Of a DNA stretch of 64,000 nt, positions 1-10,400 are shown in pieces. Position 1 is the first letter of the stretch, and each line of letters starts with the position of its first letter. The DNA is from Bacteroidota bacterium (lineage in GTDB: Bacteria > Bacteroidota > Bacteroidia > Chitinophagales > Chitinophagaceae): the NCBI GenBank assembly GCA_947448725.1, contig CANFOM010000002.1, positions 104,563 to 168,562 of the forward strand, in the 5' to 3' direction. Under the pieces are notes generated by a model. It saw nothing but the letters and a program-made list of their open reading frames with translations, was not told the DNA's origin and ran no database searches. The translations under genes were made by a program, and so were the position numbers.

Positions 1-24
1 AACTGATGTAATAGTTTTATATAA

Positions 25-1038
25 TTAAAGAATATTTACTTCGCGTTCTAATAAAACGTCGAATTTAGCAAGAACAGATTGTATAATTTCTTCAGAGAAA
101 TCATAAATTTCTTTACCAGTGGCTTGGCCATAATTAACTAATACTAATGATTGTTTATCAAAACAGCCCACATTCCCTTTTCTAACACCTTTCCAACCAC
201 AATCTTCTATCAACCAGCCAGCGGCTAGTTTATAGGTATCGTCAGAAATGGGGTAGGCAATCATTTCAGGAAATTTGAGCTTTAATTTTTCAAAATTAAT
301 TTTATTGATGCTAGGGTTTTTGAAAAAGCTACCTGCATTCCCTAATGTAGCAGGGTCGGGTAATTTAGAAGTTCTAATTTGTATTATAGCATTCGACAAA
401 TCAGCTAAGCTTGGGTTTTTAATATTTTTCTCATGTAATTTTTCCTTGATACTTCCGTAATCGGTTCTTAATTGAGCTTGTTTTTTTAAAACAAACTGAA
501 CAGTAGTAATCAAGTATCTATTTTTTTCTTTTTTAAATAGACTATTTCTATACCCAAATGCACATTGGTTATTGTTTAAGGTAATCCAAGTTTTTGTATG
601 GGTGTCAAAAGCAGTGACAGATTCAATACATTCTTGTACTTCAACGCCATAGGCTCCAATATTTTGAATGGGGCTAGCTCCCACGGTGCCAGGGATTAAA
701 CTTAAATTTTCAATACCACCCCAACTTTTTTGAACACAATAACTTACAAAATGGTGCCAGTTTTCACCAGCGCCTACAGTTAAAAAAACATCAGTAGCAG
801 TTTCATTTGTTTTATTGATCCCGGTAATTCCCATTTTTAAAATTAAACCTTCGAATGGTTTTGTAAATAAGATATTACTTCCGGTACCTATTACTAAAAA
901 AGGTAAATGTTTTTCATCGCACCAATTAATGGCTTCCGTAAGTGCTGCTGCTGTTGTGATCCTTGTAAAATAACGGCCTATTTCATCGCACCCGAAAGTG
1001 GTCAACTGCTTAAGTGATATATTTTCCTCTAGCATCAT
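25..1038 (-). CDS. murB: UDP-N-acetylenolpyruvoylglucosamine reductase (MurB)
   Basis: Cytoplasmic FAD enzyme that reduces UDP-GlcNAc-enolpyruvate to UDP-MurNAc with NADPH, the second committed step of peptidoglycan synthesis. The FAD-binding motif GTGSNILF, the IPGTVGASPIQNIGAYGVE segment and the catalytic-serine region GNAGSFFKNP are all visible, and the length of about 337 residues fits the family. The frame is open to a start at 1056, which would overlap the end of priA by 14 bases. I prefer the methionine at 1038 because MurB homologues begin a few residues before the ENISLK-like segment, and this start falls just after the priA stop. Tight spacing implies co-transcription with priA. Confidence 0.95.
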   Translation of the reverse strand: MMLEENISLKQLTTFGCDEIGRYFTRITTAAALTEAINWCDEKHLPFLVIGTGSNILFTKPFEGLILKMGITGINKTNETATDVFLTVGAGENWHHFVSYCVQKSWGGIENLSLIPGTVGASPIQNIGAYGVEVQECIESVTAFDTHTKTWITLNNNQCAFGYRNSLFKKEKNRYLITTVQFVLKKQAQLRTDYGSIKEKLHEKNIKNPSLADLSNAIIQIRTSKLPDPATLGNAGSFFKNPSINKINFEKLKLKFPEMIAYPISDDTYKLAAGWLIEDCGWKGVRKGNVGCFDKQSLVLVNYGQATGKEIYDFSEEIIQSVLAKFDVLLEREVNIL

Positions 1039-1042
1039 AGGT

Positions 1043-3478
1043 TTAATTTGGGTCAATGTCTATTACAATTTGGACAGATTTATATCTCGGGTGAACTTGT
1101 AGTAAGCGAATATAATGTAATAATTGTTTCTTAGCCATTTGTAAGGATTCCGGCTGCTTAGAAATTTTTACAGCAAGTTCCCAGATGTATTTATTTCTTA
1201 CCCGATTAACGATTGGCTGAGCTGGGCCTAATACTGTTTTTTGTATGGCTGGGCTAAGAGATTGGAAAAAGTGGTTAATGGCTTCTTCTGCAATATTATT
1301 TTCTTTATGCTTAAATAATAAACTTACCAATCTACTAAAGGGGGGATAGGCGAAATGTTTTCTATTCTGAATTTCAAATGCATAAAATCCGAAATAATCA
1401 TGTTTTTGTACCAGCTGTACAATGGGATGTTGCATTTGGCTTACTTGTATGATTACTTTTCCTTGGTCATTGGTTCGGCCTGCTCTGCCACTTACCTGTT
1501 CCATCATTTGAAAGGCACGTTCATTGACTCTATAGTGATTAAAATTAAGTAAACTATCTGCATCTACAATACCCACTAAGTCTACATTTTCAAAGTCTAA
1601 TCCCTTAACCACCATTTGCGTACCCACTAAAATATCAATTTGTTTTTGTTCAAATTGTTGAATCAATTGGTCATGTTCATTTTTCCCTTTCACATTGTCT
1701 AAGTCCATTCTAGCCACCACAATGCCTGGTAAACTTTGATTTAATTTTTCTTCAATTTGTTCTGTACCAAAACTCTTTTGCTTAAAATGTTGTTTGCCAC
1801 AAGCTTTGCAAGTGTTAACGATAGGATAACTCGCGCCGCAGTAATGGCAGGACAATACATTTTTGGCTTTGTGGTAAGTAAGGGTTACATCACAATGTTC
1901 ACAATGAGGAATCCATCCGCAGGTTTCGCAAATTAAATAAGGAGCATAGCCGCGTCTATTTTGAAATAGGATCACTTGCTTTTTATTGTCAATAGTTTTT
2001 TTGATGGATGCCAATAATTCTGGGGTTAAAATGGCCGTTCCTGCAGGTTGTTTTTTAGTGTCTATTAATTGAATGGTTGGAAGTGCTCCTTGGTTAAAGC
2101 GTTCACTTAAATAAGTATAGCCATATTTTTTAGATAGGGCATTAAAATAAGTTTCCACCGAAGGGGTAGCCGAGCCTACCACTACTTTAGCATTTATTTG
2201 ACTAGCGTAATAAATTGCAGTATCTCTAGCTTGGTACCTTGGGGCTGGTTCCTGTTGTTTATAGGAGGGATCATGTTCTTCATCAATGATAATTAGCGAT
2301 AAGTTTTTATATGGCAAGAATAAGGCCGATCTAGCACCTAATACAATTTTAATTTCACCAGTTTTAACCTTGTTCCATATCTCTACCCGCTCGTTGGGAT
2401 TAAATTTGGAATGATAGATGGCAATGCTGCCTCCAAAATACTGTTTTAAACGTCGAATCATTTGTGCAGTCAATGCAATTTCAGGCAATAAGTATAATGC
2501 TTGCTGGTTTTGTTGAATGACTTCCTTGATTAGGGCAACGTAAATTTGAGTTTTACCACTGCCCGTAATGCCATGTAATAAATGAACGGGATGGGTGGCT
2601 AGTTGTTTTGTTATAGAATTAAAGGCAGCTAATTGTTGTTCAGATAATTTATGAAAATCTTGGTTACCTGAGGATGGGTCGGTTTGAAATCGGTCTTTTT
2701 TTCTTTTTTCTGCGATCAATACACCTTTGTCTATTAATGCTTTTAATTGAGCAGTTGAAGCGCCAGATTTTTCTAGCATTTCTTTTTGTCTCACCTCTCC
2801 TTCTGTTTTTTCATAGTGTAAAAAAGCAAGCAATAGTTCCAATTGTTTTGGAGCTCTGGTCCAGTCGTTTAATAAAGCTTCTAAGGCAGGTTCGTTTCTA
2901 TAATCGGGGTGCAGTAAAATAAATGTTTCTTCTTTTATTTTATATTTATCCTTCATATTTTCTTGAACAAAACAAATTCCTTTTTGAATGAGTTTGTTAA
3001 TGACAGGGTAGACCGATTTTTTATCTAGAAGTTTTTGAATTTCAAGTAAGCTTAATGCTTTTCTAATTTCCAAAGCCTCGCTAATAATATATTCAGCATC
3101 ACTTAAATTTTTTCCGTCATTAGCGTGTGCTTCATTTAAAATAAAAACGCTTTCACTTGAAATTTTTAAATGACTAGGAATAGCAGCTTGCATTACTTCG
3201 CCTTCCGTACACATATAGTATTGTGCCATCCATTCCCACAAGGCCAATTGAGGTGGATAAAGGATGGGTTGATCATCTAGGATGGATAAGATAGGTTTTG
3301 GATTAAAATCTGCAGGCTTTTCAGGAAATATTTTTTTAACAATACCAGCGTACCTTTTATTGGCACCCAACATCACTTCTACGCGCATGCCTATCATCAA
3401 TTCCGACTGCATGGGTTCGGGAATCATCCAAGTGTAATTTTTAGGAAGGGCTAAGGGTATGATTATTTCGGCGTACAT
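1043..3478 (-). CDS. priA: Primosomal replication restart helicase PriA
   Basis: Superfamily 2 3'-5' DNA helicase that reloads the replisome at collapsed forks. The 811-residue protein has an N-terminal DNA-binding region (about 1-200), Walker A GITGSGKT (303-310), a DEEH Walker B box (399-402), and a zinc-binding insertion with eight cysteines in CxxC pairs (517, 520, 526, 529, 544, 547, 557, 560) between the helicase lobes. The helicase motif GSATPS and the late QVSGRAGR motif are also present, so it appears intact. It lies directly upstream of murB on the same strand. The upstream neighbour, an acyltransferase, starts about 780 bases away with a 21-base gap between the two coding regions. 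Confidence 0.96.
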   Translation of the reverse strand: MYAEIIIPLALPKNYTWMIPEPMQSELMIGMRVEVMLGANKRYAGIVKKIFPEKPADFNPKPILSILDDQPILYPPQLALWEWMAQYYMCTEGEVMQAAIPSHLKISSESVFILNEAHANDGKNLSDAEYIISEALEIRKALSLLEIQKLLDKKSVYPVINKLIQKGICFVQENMKDKYKIKEETFILLHPDYRNEPALEALLNDWTRAPKQLELLLAFLHYEKTEGEVRQKEMLEKSGASTAQLKALIDKGVLIAEKRKKDRFQTDPSSGNQDFHKLSEQQLAAFNSITKQLATHPVHLLHGITGSGKTQIYVALIKEVIQQNQQALYLLPEIALTAQMIRRLKQYFGGSIAIYHSKFNPNERVEIWNKVKTGEIKIVLGARSALFLPYKNLSLIIIDEEHDPSYKQQEPAPRYQARDTAIYYASQINAKVVVGSATPSVETYFNALSKKYGYTYLSERFNQGALPTIQLIDTKKQPAGTAILTPELLASIKKTIDNKKQVILFQNRRGYAPYLICETCGWIPHCEHCDVTLTYHKAKNVLSCHYCGASYPIVNTCKACGKQHFKQKSFGTEQIEEKLNQSLPGIVVARMDLDNVKGKNEHDQLIQQFEQKQIDILVGTQMVVKGLDFENVDLVGIVDADSLLNFNHYRVNERAFQMMEQVSGRAGRTNDQGKVIIQVSQMQHPIVQLVQKHDYFGFYAFEIQNRKHFAYPPFSRLVSLLFKHKENNIAEEAINHFFQSLSPAIQKTVLGPAQPIVNRVRNKYIWELAVKISKQPESLQMAKKQLLHYIRLLQVHPRYKSVQIVIDIDPN

Positions 3479-3499
3479 AGTTTGGGGTGCAAAAATACA

Positions 3500-4261
3500 C
3501 TATGATTTTGGATACTTTCTATATCTTCTCATGCCTTGCTCCATTTTCTGATACACTAAATCACGCAATTGCTCCATTTGGTCAATGGAGTAGTTGTCTA
3601 CCTCAATGGTTTCAAGATACACTACACGATTTTTGCCAGGGGTTAAAGAAAATAGACTGTCATAATGCATTCTATCAATGGCATCTATCATGAGTACTGG
3701 CTGAATAGGTATTTTCATTTCAATGGCTAATTTAAAAGCCCCATTAAAAAATGATTTAAGTGGCACATCGGTGGTCATGCTAAAAGTGCCTTCTGGAAAA
3801 ATAAAAATGGATATTTTTTTATGTAATGCTGCTTTTAAATTTCTTAAGCTCTGTGCTCTTTTTGCTGGGCTACTGCGGTCAACCATTATAACAGCGGCTC
3901 GGTATACCCAACCAAATATGGGAATTTTTGAAGATTCAAATTTCCCTAGTGCTCGAATGGGTTGATGTTTTAATTGAACAATGGGAGGAATGTCCATATA
4001 GGAATTATGGTTGCCTACAAAAATATGCGGACGATTAAATTGATGAGCGGCTTCATAAATTTCTTCATGGCGAAAACCAATAAAAAAGTATAGAATCTTT
4101 GACCAGTACCTGCAAACAAAATAAATACGATTGCCTAATTTTTTTCTCCCGAAAGGCAATAAGAAAACTAAGGAGATGGCAGCTAAAATGGTAAGCAATG
4201 CAAATATCAATACTACATATAAGCAGTAGAGGAATTGTATTGCTTTTAAGAATGGTTTCAT
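3500..4261 (-). CDS. 1-acyl-sn-glycerol-3-phosphate acyltransferase, PlsC family
   Basis: Membrane enzyme predicted to transfer an acyl chain to lysophosphatidic acid in phospholipid synthesis. The 253-residue protein has one or two hydrophobic N-terminal segments (about 8-37) and the family motifs NHNSYMD (84-90, the HX4D catalytic pair H85/D90) and FPEGT (155-159). The C-terminal end is rich in basic and aromatic residues. It is preceded by the terminator that closes the ammonium transporter gene, so it probably has its own promoter in the short gap at 4262-4281, or relies on read-through. Members of this family also acylate other lysophospholipids, so the exact acceptor is inferred. Confidence 0.88.
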   Translation of the reverse strand: MKPFLKAIQFLYCLYVVLIFALLTILAAISLVFLLPFGRKKLGNRIYFVCRYWSKILYFFIGFRHEEIYEAAHQFNRPHIFVGNHNSYMDIPPIVQLKHQPIRALGKFESSKIPIFGWVYRAAVIMVDRSSPAKRAQSLRNLKAALHKKISIFIFPEGTFSMTTDVPLKSFFNGAFKLAIEMKIPIQPVLMIDAIDRMHYDSLFSLTPGKNRVVYLETIEVDNYSIDQMEQLRDLVYQKMEQGMRRYRKYPKS

Positions 4262-4281
4262 GTTGCACTAATATAATAAAA

Positions 4282-4307
4282 AAGGCCCGAAATTTCATTC
4301 GGGCCTT
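4282..4307 (-). terminator. Rho-independent terminator of the first ammonium transporter gene
   Basis: A perfect 10-bp stem, AAGGCCCGAA (4282-4291) paired with TTCGGGCCTT (4298-4307), with a 6-base loop. Read on the minus strand it is followed by a T-rich run. It sits 37 bases after the amt stop codon and just ahead of the plsC-like start. Confidence 0.9.
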
Positions 4308-4343
4308 AAGGAAAATATATATTGTGCTAAGAACTTTAAATTA

Positions 4344-5708
4344 TTAAGCTTTTAAAGGGTTTCTGCCATATTTTTCATCATGTTGTGTAGCATCTAATCC
4401 CAATTCTTCATCTTCTTCGGTTACTCTTAAAGGCATGATAATGCTAATGAATTTAAAGATTAAGTAAGATACGGTGAAGCTATAAAAAACTACAATCAAC
4501 ATAGCTTTTAGTTGTATGAAGAAAAATGTAGGGTTGCCGTAAAATAAACCATCAGCACCAGCAGCATTAACGGACTTGGAAGCAAATATTCCAGTCATTA
4601 ACATACCCACCATGCCACCTATTCCATGACAAGGGAATACATCCAAGGTATCATCTACTCTAGACAATTTAAATACATGACTTGCTACATTAGAAATAAT
4701 TGCAGCAATCATTCCTATAAATATACTTTGAGGGATGCCTACAAAACCTGCAGCAGGAGTAATGGCTACTAATCCCACTACCGCACCTATACAAAATCCA
4801 AGTACAGAAGGTTTTCTTCCTTTTAAAACATCAAAAAACATCCAAGCTAAACCAGCAGAAGCGGCAGCGGTATTGGTAGTAGCAAAAGCATTAATCGCTA
4901 AAGCATTAGCTCCTAATGCAGAACCTGCATTAAAGCCAAACCAACCAAACCAAAGTAAACCGGTACCAATTAATACATAAGGGATATTCGCTGGAGGAAT
5001 TTCTTGTTGTTCCAATTTAGATCGACGAGATTTTAAAACAATGGCTCCAGCTAATGCGGCACAACCTGCGCTAATGTGCACTACTGTTCCGCCCGCAAAA
5101 TCGAGTGCGCCCATTTTAAATAAAAATCCTTGTGGATGCCAAGACCAATGAGCCAATGGTGCATACACTAATATGATAAATAATACAATGAATAAAATGT
5201 AAGAAGTAAATTTAATACGTTCAGCAACCGCACCTACAACAAGACCCGGTGTGATAATCGCAAACATTAATTGGAAAAGTGCAAATAGTAATAAGGGAAT
5301 GGTCATGGCTGTACCACCTTGTAAAGTAGGCGCGCCATTAACAACACCTTTAAAGAATAAATGAGTCATTGGATTGCCAATAATGCCGTTGATGCTTTCA
5401 CCAAAGCTTAAGCTATATCCAAAGCTGATCCAGATTACGGATACAATACCAGCGGATACAATACTCTTGATCATAGTAGAGATAATGTTTTTACGATGCA
5501 CCATACCGCCATAAAAGAAGGCTAAACCTGGGGTCATAATAAAGACAAGTGCTGTAGCTACTAAAATCCAAGCTATGTCGGCTCCACTATAGGTGGTAGC
5601 ATCCCCCTGAAAGCTAGGCAGCTGTGGGACAAACAAAGCTAGAATGGCTACAATAAGTAATAAGATAAAGGGTGCATATTTTTGCACGTTTTCATTTTTC
5701 ATAAGCAA
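4344..5708 (-). CDS. amt: Ammonium transporter, Amt family (copy 1)
   Basis: Inner-membrane ammonium channel, normally a trimer, bringing ammonium to the cytoplasm. The 454-residue protein carries the Amt signature region around FIMTPGLAFFYGGMVHRKN. The conserved aspartate and first pore histidine are in DFAGGTVVHISAG and the second pore histidine is in FPCHGIGGMVG. About eleven hydrophobic segments follow a short N-terminal one. The charged C-terminal tail (EEDEELGLD and following) is the part that usually contacts a GlnK/PII protein, but no PII gene is in this window. Its neighbours upstream are gltD and gltB, so the three genes form an ammonium uptake and assimilation group. A second, quite different Amt is at 33052-34614. 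Confidence 0.95.
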   Translation of the reverse strand: MLMKNENVQKYAPFILLLIVAILALFVPQLPSFQGDATTYSGADIAWILVATALVFIMTPGLAFFYGGMVHRKNIISTMIKSIVSAGIVSVIWISFGYSLSFGESINGIIGNPMTHLFFKGVVNGAPTLQGGTAMTIPLLLFALFQLMFAIITPGLVVGAVAERIKFTSYILFIVLFIILVYAPLAHWSWHPQGFLFKMGALDFAGGTVVHISAGCAALAGAIVLKSRRSKLEQQEIPPANIPYVLIGTGLLWFGWFGFNAGSALGANALAINAFATTNTAAASAGLAWMFFDVLKGRKPSVLGFCIGAVVGLVAITPAAGFVGIPQSIFIGMIAAIISNVASHVFKLSRVDDTLDVFPCHGIGGMVGMLMTGIFASKSVNAAGADGLFYGNPTFFFIQLKAMLIVVFYSFTVSYLIFKFISIIMPLRVTEEDEELGLDATQHDEKYGRNPLKA

Positions 5709-5746
5709 TTGTTATTATAAATAATTAAAATATGTTAATTACATAC

Positions 5747-5754
5747 CAAATATA
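5747..5754 (-). promoter_or_regulatory. Candidate -7 promoter element for amt copy 1
   Basis: On the minus strand this reads TATATTTG, a full match to the Bacteroidota TAnnTTTG -7 element, 39 bases before the start codon. No TTG element was found at the usual distance upstream, so the call rests on one half of the promoter. Confidence 0.35.
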
Positions 5755-5832
5755 GAGCTATTTATAATAAATCTATATATATTTAATATATACAAATTAT
5801 ATATAATATTATTAATAAGCAAATAAATATAC

Positions 5833-5861
5833 CATAAGTAATTGTATTGTAGTTACTTATG
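5833..5861. repeat. Inverted repeat between gltD and amt
   Basis: CATAAGTAA (5833-5841) and TTACTTATG (5853-5861) form a perfect 9-bp inverted repeat with an 11-base spacer, in the 220-bp gap between the gltD stop and the amt start. It is A+T-rich and is not followed by a T run, so it is a poor terminator. An operator for amt, or a weak gltD transcript end, are both possible. Confidence 0.5.
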
Positions 5862-5928
5862 ATATTACTATGATATTTGTTAATAAATAGATGTGGAAAA
5901 AAAGTAAATAAATTAGGAACTACCTAAT

Positions 5929-7404
5929 TTATTTTAAATGCATGAATAAGCTGCTGTCCTTGGATTCTAATAAAGAGGAACCTGTTAAATAGATATCTAC
6001 TTTACGAGCACACTCTCGACCTTCGCTAATGGCCCAAACGACAAGAGATTGACCTCGGCGCATATCACCAGCTGTAAAAACTTTGGCAATATTGGTTTGA
6101 TAGGCTTGTTCTGTAGCTTTTACGTTTCCGCGTTCATCTAATTCAACGCCTAGTTCATCTAATAGGCCAGTGGGCTCAGCATGTAAAAATCCCATAGCTA
6201 ATAAAGCTAGTTCGCAAGGAATTTCTTTTTCACTACCGGCTTTTTCGGTAAACTTACTTGGTCGTCCATCGTTGGCATTGGTCCATTCCAAGTCAACTAT
6301 TTGTAAAGCTTTTAAATTTCCTTTTTCATCACCTATAAATGCTTTTGTAGCAACACCCCAAATTCTTTCTGCGCCTTCTTCATGTGAAGTGGTTGTTTTC
6401 AATAACATAGGGTAGGTGGGCCAAGGCATATAATTGGCTCTACTTTCTGGGGGCTTAGGCAATAATTCAAATTGAGTCACTGATTTTGCTAAATGTCTAT
6501 TTGAAGTTCCAACACAATCACTTCCAGTATCTCCACCACCAATGACTACTACATTCTTTTTAGTGGCCATGATTTCGGCTTCCTCTATAGCAATTTCACT
6601 AACTCTTTTATTTTGTTGTTTTAAAAATTCCATCGCATAATGAACCCCTTTTAAATCTCGTCCTGGGATATTCAAATCTCTTGGAATGGTAGATCCACCT
6701 GCTAACACTACTGCATGATAATCGCGCATAATGTCGTTGACTCTTATATTAACACCCACATAGGCATTGCATATAAAATTTACGCCTTCTTCTTCTAACA
6801 CCTTAATGCGACGTTCTACTACTGTTTTTTCTAATTTAAAATCAGGAATACCAAAGCGTAATAAACCTCCTGGTTTGGGATCTCTTTCATAAACCGTTAC
6901 CTCATGACCTGCATAATTTAATTGAGCAGCAGTGGCTAAGCCTGCAGGTCCAGATCCTATCACAGCAACTTTCTTACCTGTTCTTACATTAGGTTTACGC
7001 GGTTTTACAAAGCCTTTTTCAAAAGCTATTTCAATAATATGTTTTTCAATTTCCTCAATTGTAACGGCTGGTTGATTAATGCCTAATACACAGGCGCTTT
7101 CACAAGGGGCTGGACAAATTCTTCCGGTAAATTCGGGAAAATTATTAGTTGATATTAAAATTTCGTAAGCGTCTTTCCATTCTTTGCGATACACTGCATC
7201 ATTGAATTCTGGAATAATATTGCCTAAGGGACAGCCGCTATGGCAAAAGGGCACACCACAATTCATGCAACGCGCCGATTGTTCATTCAATTTTTGTTCA
7301 GGCAATAAAGAGACAAACTCTTTATAGTTCTTTTTTCTATCCTTCACTGGTAATTTGGAAGGGAGTTCTCTCGTAAATTCTTTAAATCCAGTTGGCTTGC
7401 CCAT
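5929..7404 (-). CDS. gltD: Glutamate synthase small (beta) subunit
   Basis: Supplies electrons from NADPH to the large subunit through FAD and iron-sulfur clusters. The N-terminal region holds two cysteine groups for 4Fe-4S clusters (C46, C49, C54, C58 and C97, C101, C105). The FAD-binding loop VIGSGPAG lies near 149-156 and a second nucleotide-binding loop, VVIGGGDTGSDC, sits in the middle. The C-terminal segment TAGDMRRGQSLVVWAISEGR is the usual FAD-contact motif. At 491 residues it has the normal length. The gene lies 30 bases downstream of gltB on the same strand, so the two are almost certainly one transcript. Related FAD/Fe-S modules occur in other enzymes, but the gltB neighbour settles the assignment. 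Confidence 0.95.
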   Translation of the reverse strand: MGKPTGFKEFTRELPSKLPVKDRKKNYKEFVSLLPEQKLNEQSARCMNCGVPFCHSGCPLGNIIPEFNDAVYRKEWKDAYEILISTNNFPEFTGRICPAPCESACVLGINQPAVTIEEIEKHIIEIAFEKGFVKPRKPNVRTGKKVAVIGSGPAGLATAAQLNYAGHEVTVYERDPKPGGLLRFGIPDFKLEKTVVERRIKVLEEEGVNFICNAYVGVNIRVNDIMRDYHAVVLAGGSTIPRDLNIPGRDLKGVHYAMEFLKQQNKRVSEIAIEEAEIMATKKNVVVIGGGDTGSDCVGTSNRHLAKSVTQFELLPKPPESRANYMPWPTYPMLLKTTTSHEEGAERIWGVATKAFIGDEKGNLKALQIVDLEWTNANDGRPSKFTEKAGSEKEIPCELALLAMGFLHAEPTGLLDELGVELDERGNVKATEQAYQTNIAKVFTAGDMRRGQSLVVWAISEGRECARKVDIYLTGSSLLESKDSSLFMHLK

Positions 7405-7434
7405 AGTTAATATTCAAAAAAAATTAATTATAAA

Positions 7435-10400
7435 TTATTTAGCTGCAGTTAATTTTGCTTTTTGTTTTTGTAATGCCTTTTTGTAATCGCTTGGGAATAC
7501 TTTGACAATATGTTTTAATTGATTGTCAAAATCGGCTAAAATAAATTTAGCTACAGCACTACCTGTATTATTAAAATGTTGTTGAATTAAATTTTGTAAT
7601 AATAATTGGTCCTCCTTATCAGTTGATTCTAATTCGACCATTTCTTTATTGCACATTAATTCAAAATTATTTTGAACATCATATACATAGGCAATGCCAC
7701 CACTCATGCCGGCTGCGAAGTTTCTACCCGTTGCTCCTAATATAACAGCGATGCCACCTGTCATGTATTCGCAACCATGATCTCCAATACCTTCTACCAC
7801 CACGGTAGCTCCAGAATTTCTAACGGCAAATCTTTCACCAGCTTTACCTCTAATAAATGCAGTACCACTAGTTGCACCATAAAATGCAACGTTACCAATG
7901 ATGATATTCTCTTCAGGTACGAAGCTTGCTTTTTTATCAGGATACACTATTAATTGAGCACCACTTAATCCTTTACCAAAATAATCATTAGCATCGCCTT
8001 CTAATTCTAAAGTAACACCTTTGGTATTGAAAGCGCCAAAGCTTTGACCCGCAGTTCCTATAAATTTAAAATGTAGGGTATCTTCGGGTAAGCCTTCTGC
8101 TTTATATACTTTAGTTATTTCGTTGGAGACAATTGTTCCGGTAGTACGGTCGGTATTTTTAATTTCAAATTGTGCACTTACCTTTTGTTGGCTATCAATT
8201 GCAGGTTTAGCGGCAGCTAATAATTTCCAATCTAACACATCGCTCATTAAATGATCCTGTGTTTCTGTTTGGTACAAACCCACCCCAGCTTCGGCAGGCT
8301 CTTTATATAATACTTCGCTTAAATCTAAATTCTTGTATTTCCAATGGGTAATATTTTCACGCATGGTTAAGGCATCTACTTGACCCACCATCTCATTAAT
8401 TGTTCTATAACCCAGTTCGGCCATTATTTCACGAAGCTCTTGTGTGATGAATTCGAAAAAGTGAACTACATGATCGGGGTCTCCTGTAAAACGTTTGCGT
8501 AATTCCGGATCTTGAGTAGCTACTCCAACAGGGCAAGTATTCATATGACACTTACGCATCATGATACAACCTTCCACTATTAAAGCTGCAGTAGCAACAC
8601 CCCATTCTTCAGCGCCTAATAAAGTAGCTATGGCAATATCGCGACCTGTTTTCATTTGACCATCTGCTTGCACTACCACACGACTGCGTAATTTATTTTT
8701 TACTAAAGTTTGGTGTGTTTCTGCCAATCCTAATTCCCATGGCAAACCTGCATGTTTAATAGAGCTTAATGGTGATGCACCTGTACCTCCATCAAAACCT
8801 GCTATTAATACTACATCTGCTTTTGCTTTGGTAACCCCTGCGGCAATTGTACCAACCCCTGCTTTAGAAACTAATTTTACATTAATTCTTGCAGCACGAT
8901 TCGCATTTTTTAAATCAAATATGAGTTGTGATAAATCTTCAATGGAATAAATATCATGGTGTGGTGGTGGAGAAATTAATCCAACACCTGGAGTAGCATG
9001 TCTTGTTTTTCCAATCCAATCATCCACTTTATCGCCAGGTAATTGTCCGCCTTCGCCTGGTTTTGCACCCTGAGCCATTTTTATTTGTAATTCATCTGCT
9101 TCAGATAAATAGTAACTAGTTACGCCAAATCTTGCACTTGCAACTTGTTTAATTGCGCTGCGCATAGAATCTCCATTGGGTAATTTAGTATAACGTATTT
9201 CATCTTCACCGCCTTCTCCTGTATTACTTTTTCCACCTAAACGGTTCATGGCAATGGCTAAAGTAGTATGCGCTTCCCAAGAAATAGATCCAAAAGACAT
9301 AGCACCTGTAGCAAAACGTCGATAGATAGCAGCTGCTGGTTCTACTTCGTCAATAGAAATAGAGGGGCGGGTTGGTTTAAAATCAAATAAGCTTCTTAGC
9401 GTACAAGCTTTTTCGGTTTGGTCGTTTACTAACTTGGAATATTTTTTAAAACTTGCATAATCATTCGCTTTAGTAGAATGTTGTAGCAAGTGAATGGTTT
9501 GCGGATTAAATAAATGAAATTCTCCACGACGTTTCCATTGATATACACCTCCTTCGGTTAAGCGATCTACAGGGGAAGATTTTTTAGCAAAAGCTAAATC
9601 GTGTTTAGCTAAAATTTCTTTGGCAATTTCATCTAACCCCATTCCATCAATACGTGATATAGCACCTGTGAAGTGTCGGCTAACTACGTCTTTATTGATT
9701 CCAATAATTTCAAATATTTGAGCGCCTTGATAAGATTGTAAAGTGGAAATACCCATTTTTGAAAACACTTTATACAATCCTTCATTGACTGCTTTGATAT
9801 AATTCTTCTTTAATTTTTCAGCATCGTAATCGGTCTTAATTTTCTCTTCAATTTTCATATCACGAATGGTAGACAAAGCCATGTAGGGGTTAATAGCTGT
9901 TGCGCCAAAACCAATTAAGCAAGCATAATGATGTACTTCCCAAACATCGCCCGCTTCCACAATGATACCCACTTTACCTCTTAATCCTTTTCTGATTAAA
10001 TGATGATGGACACTAGCACAAGCCAACAAGGTTGGAATAGCAGCATGTTCGGAATCAATCGAACGATCGGTTAAAACAATTACTTCAAATCCATCTTCCA
10101 CTGCATCTACAGCATAACGCCCCAATCGATCCAAGCCTCTTTTTAAAGAACCTTCTTTTCCGTCGGCTCTAAAATAACATTGTAAGGTTTTGGCTTGAAA
10201 CACACCTGTGTCTATACTTCTAATTTTTTCTAATTCGTGGTTATTTAAAATAGGATGCTTTAATGCCAAGCAATGACTCGCCATAGGATCTTCCACTAAT
10301 AAGTTGCCTTGACTACCAACAAAAGTAGCTAAGGACATGACCATTCTTTCTCTAATAGGATCTATAGGCGGATTGGTTACTTGAGCAAACAGTTGCTTAA

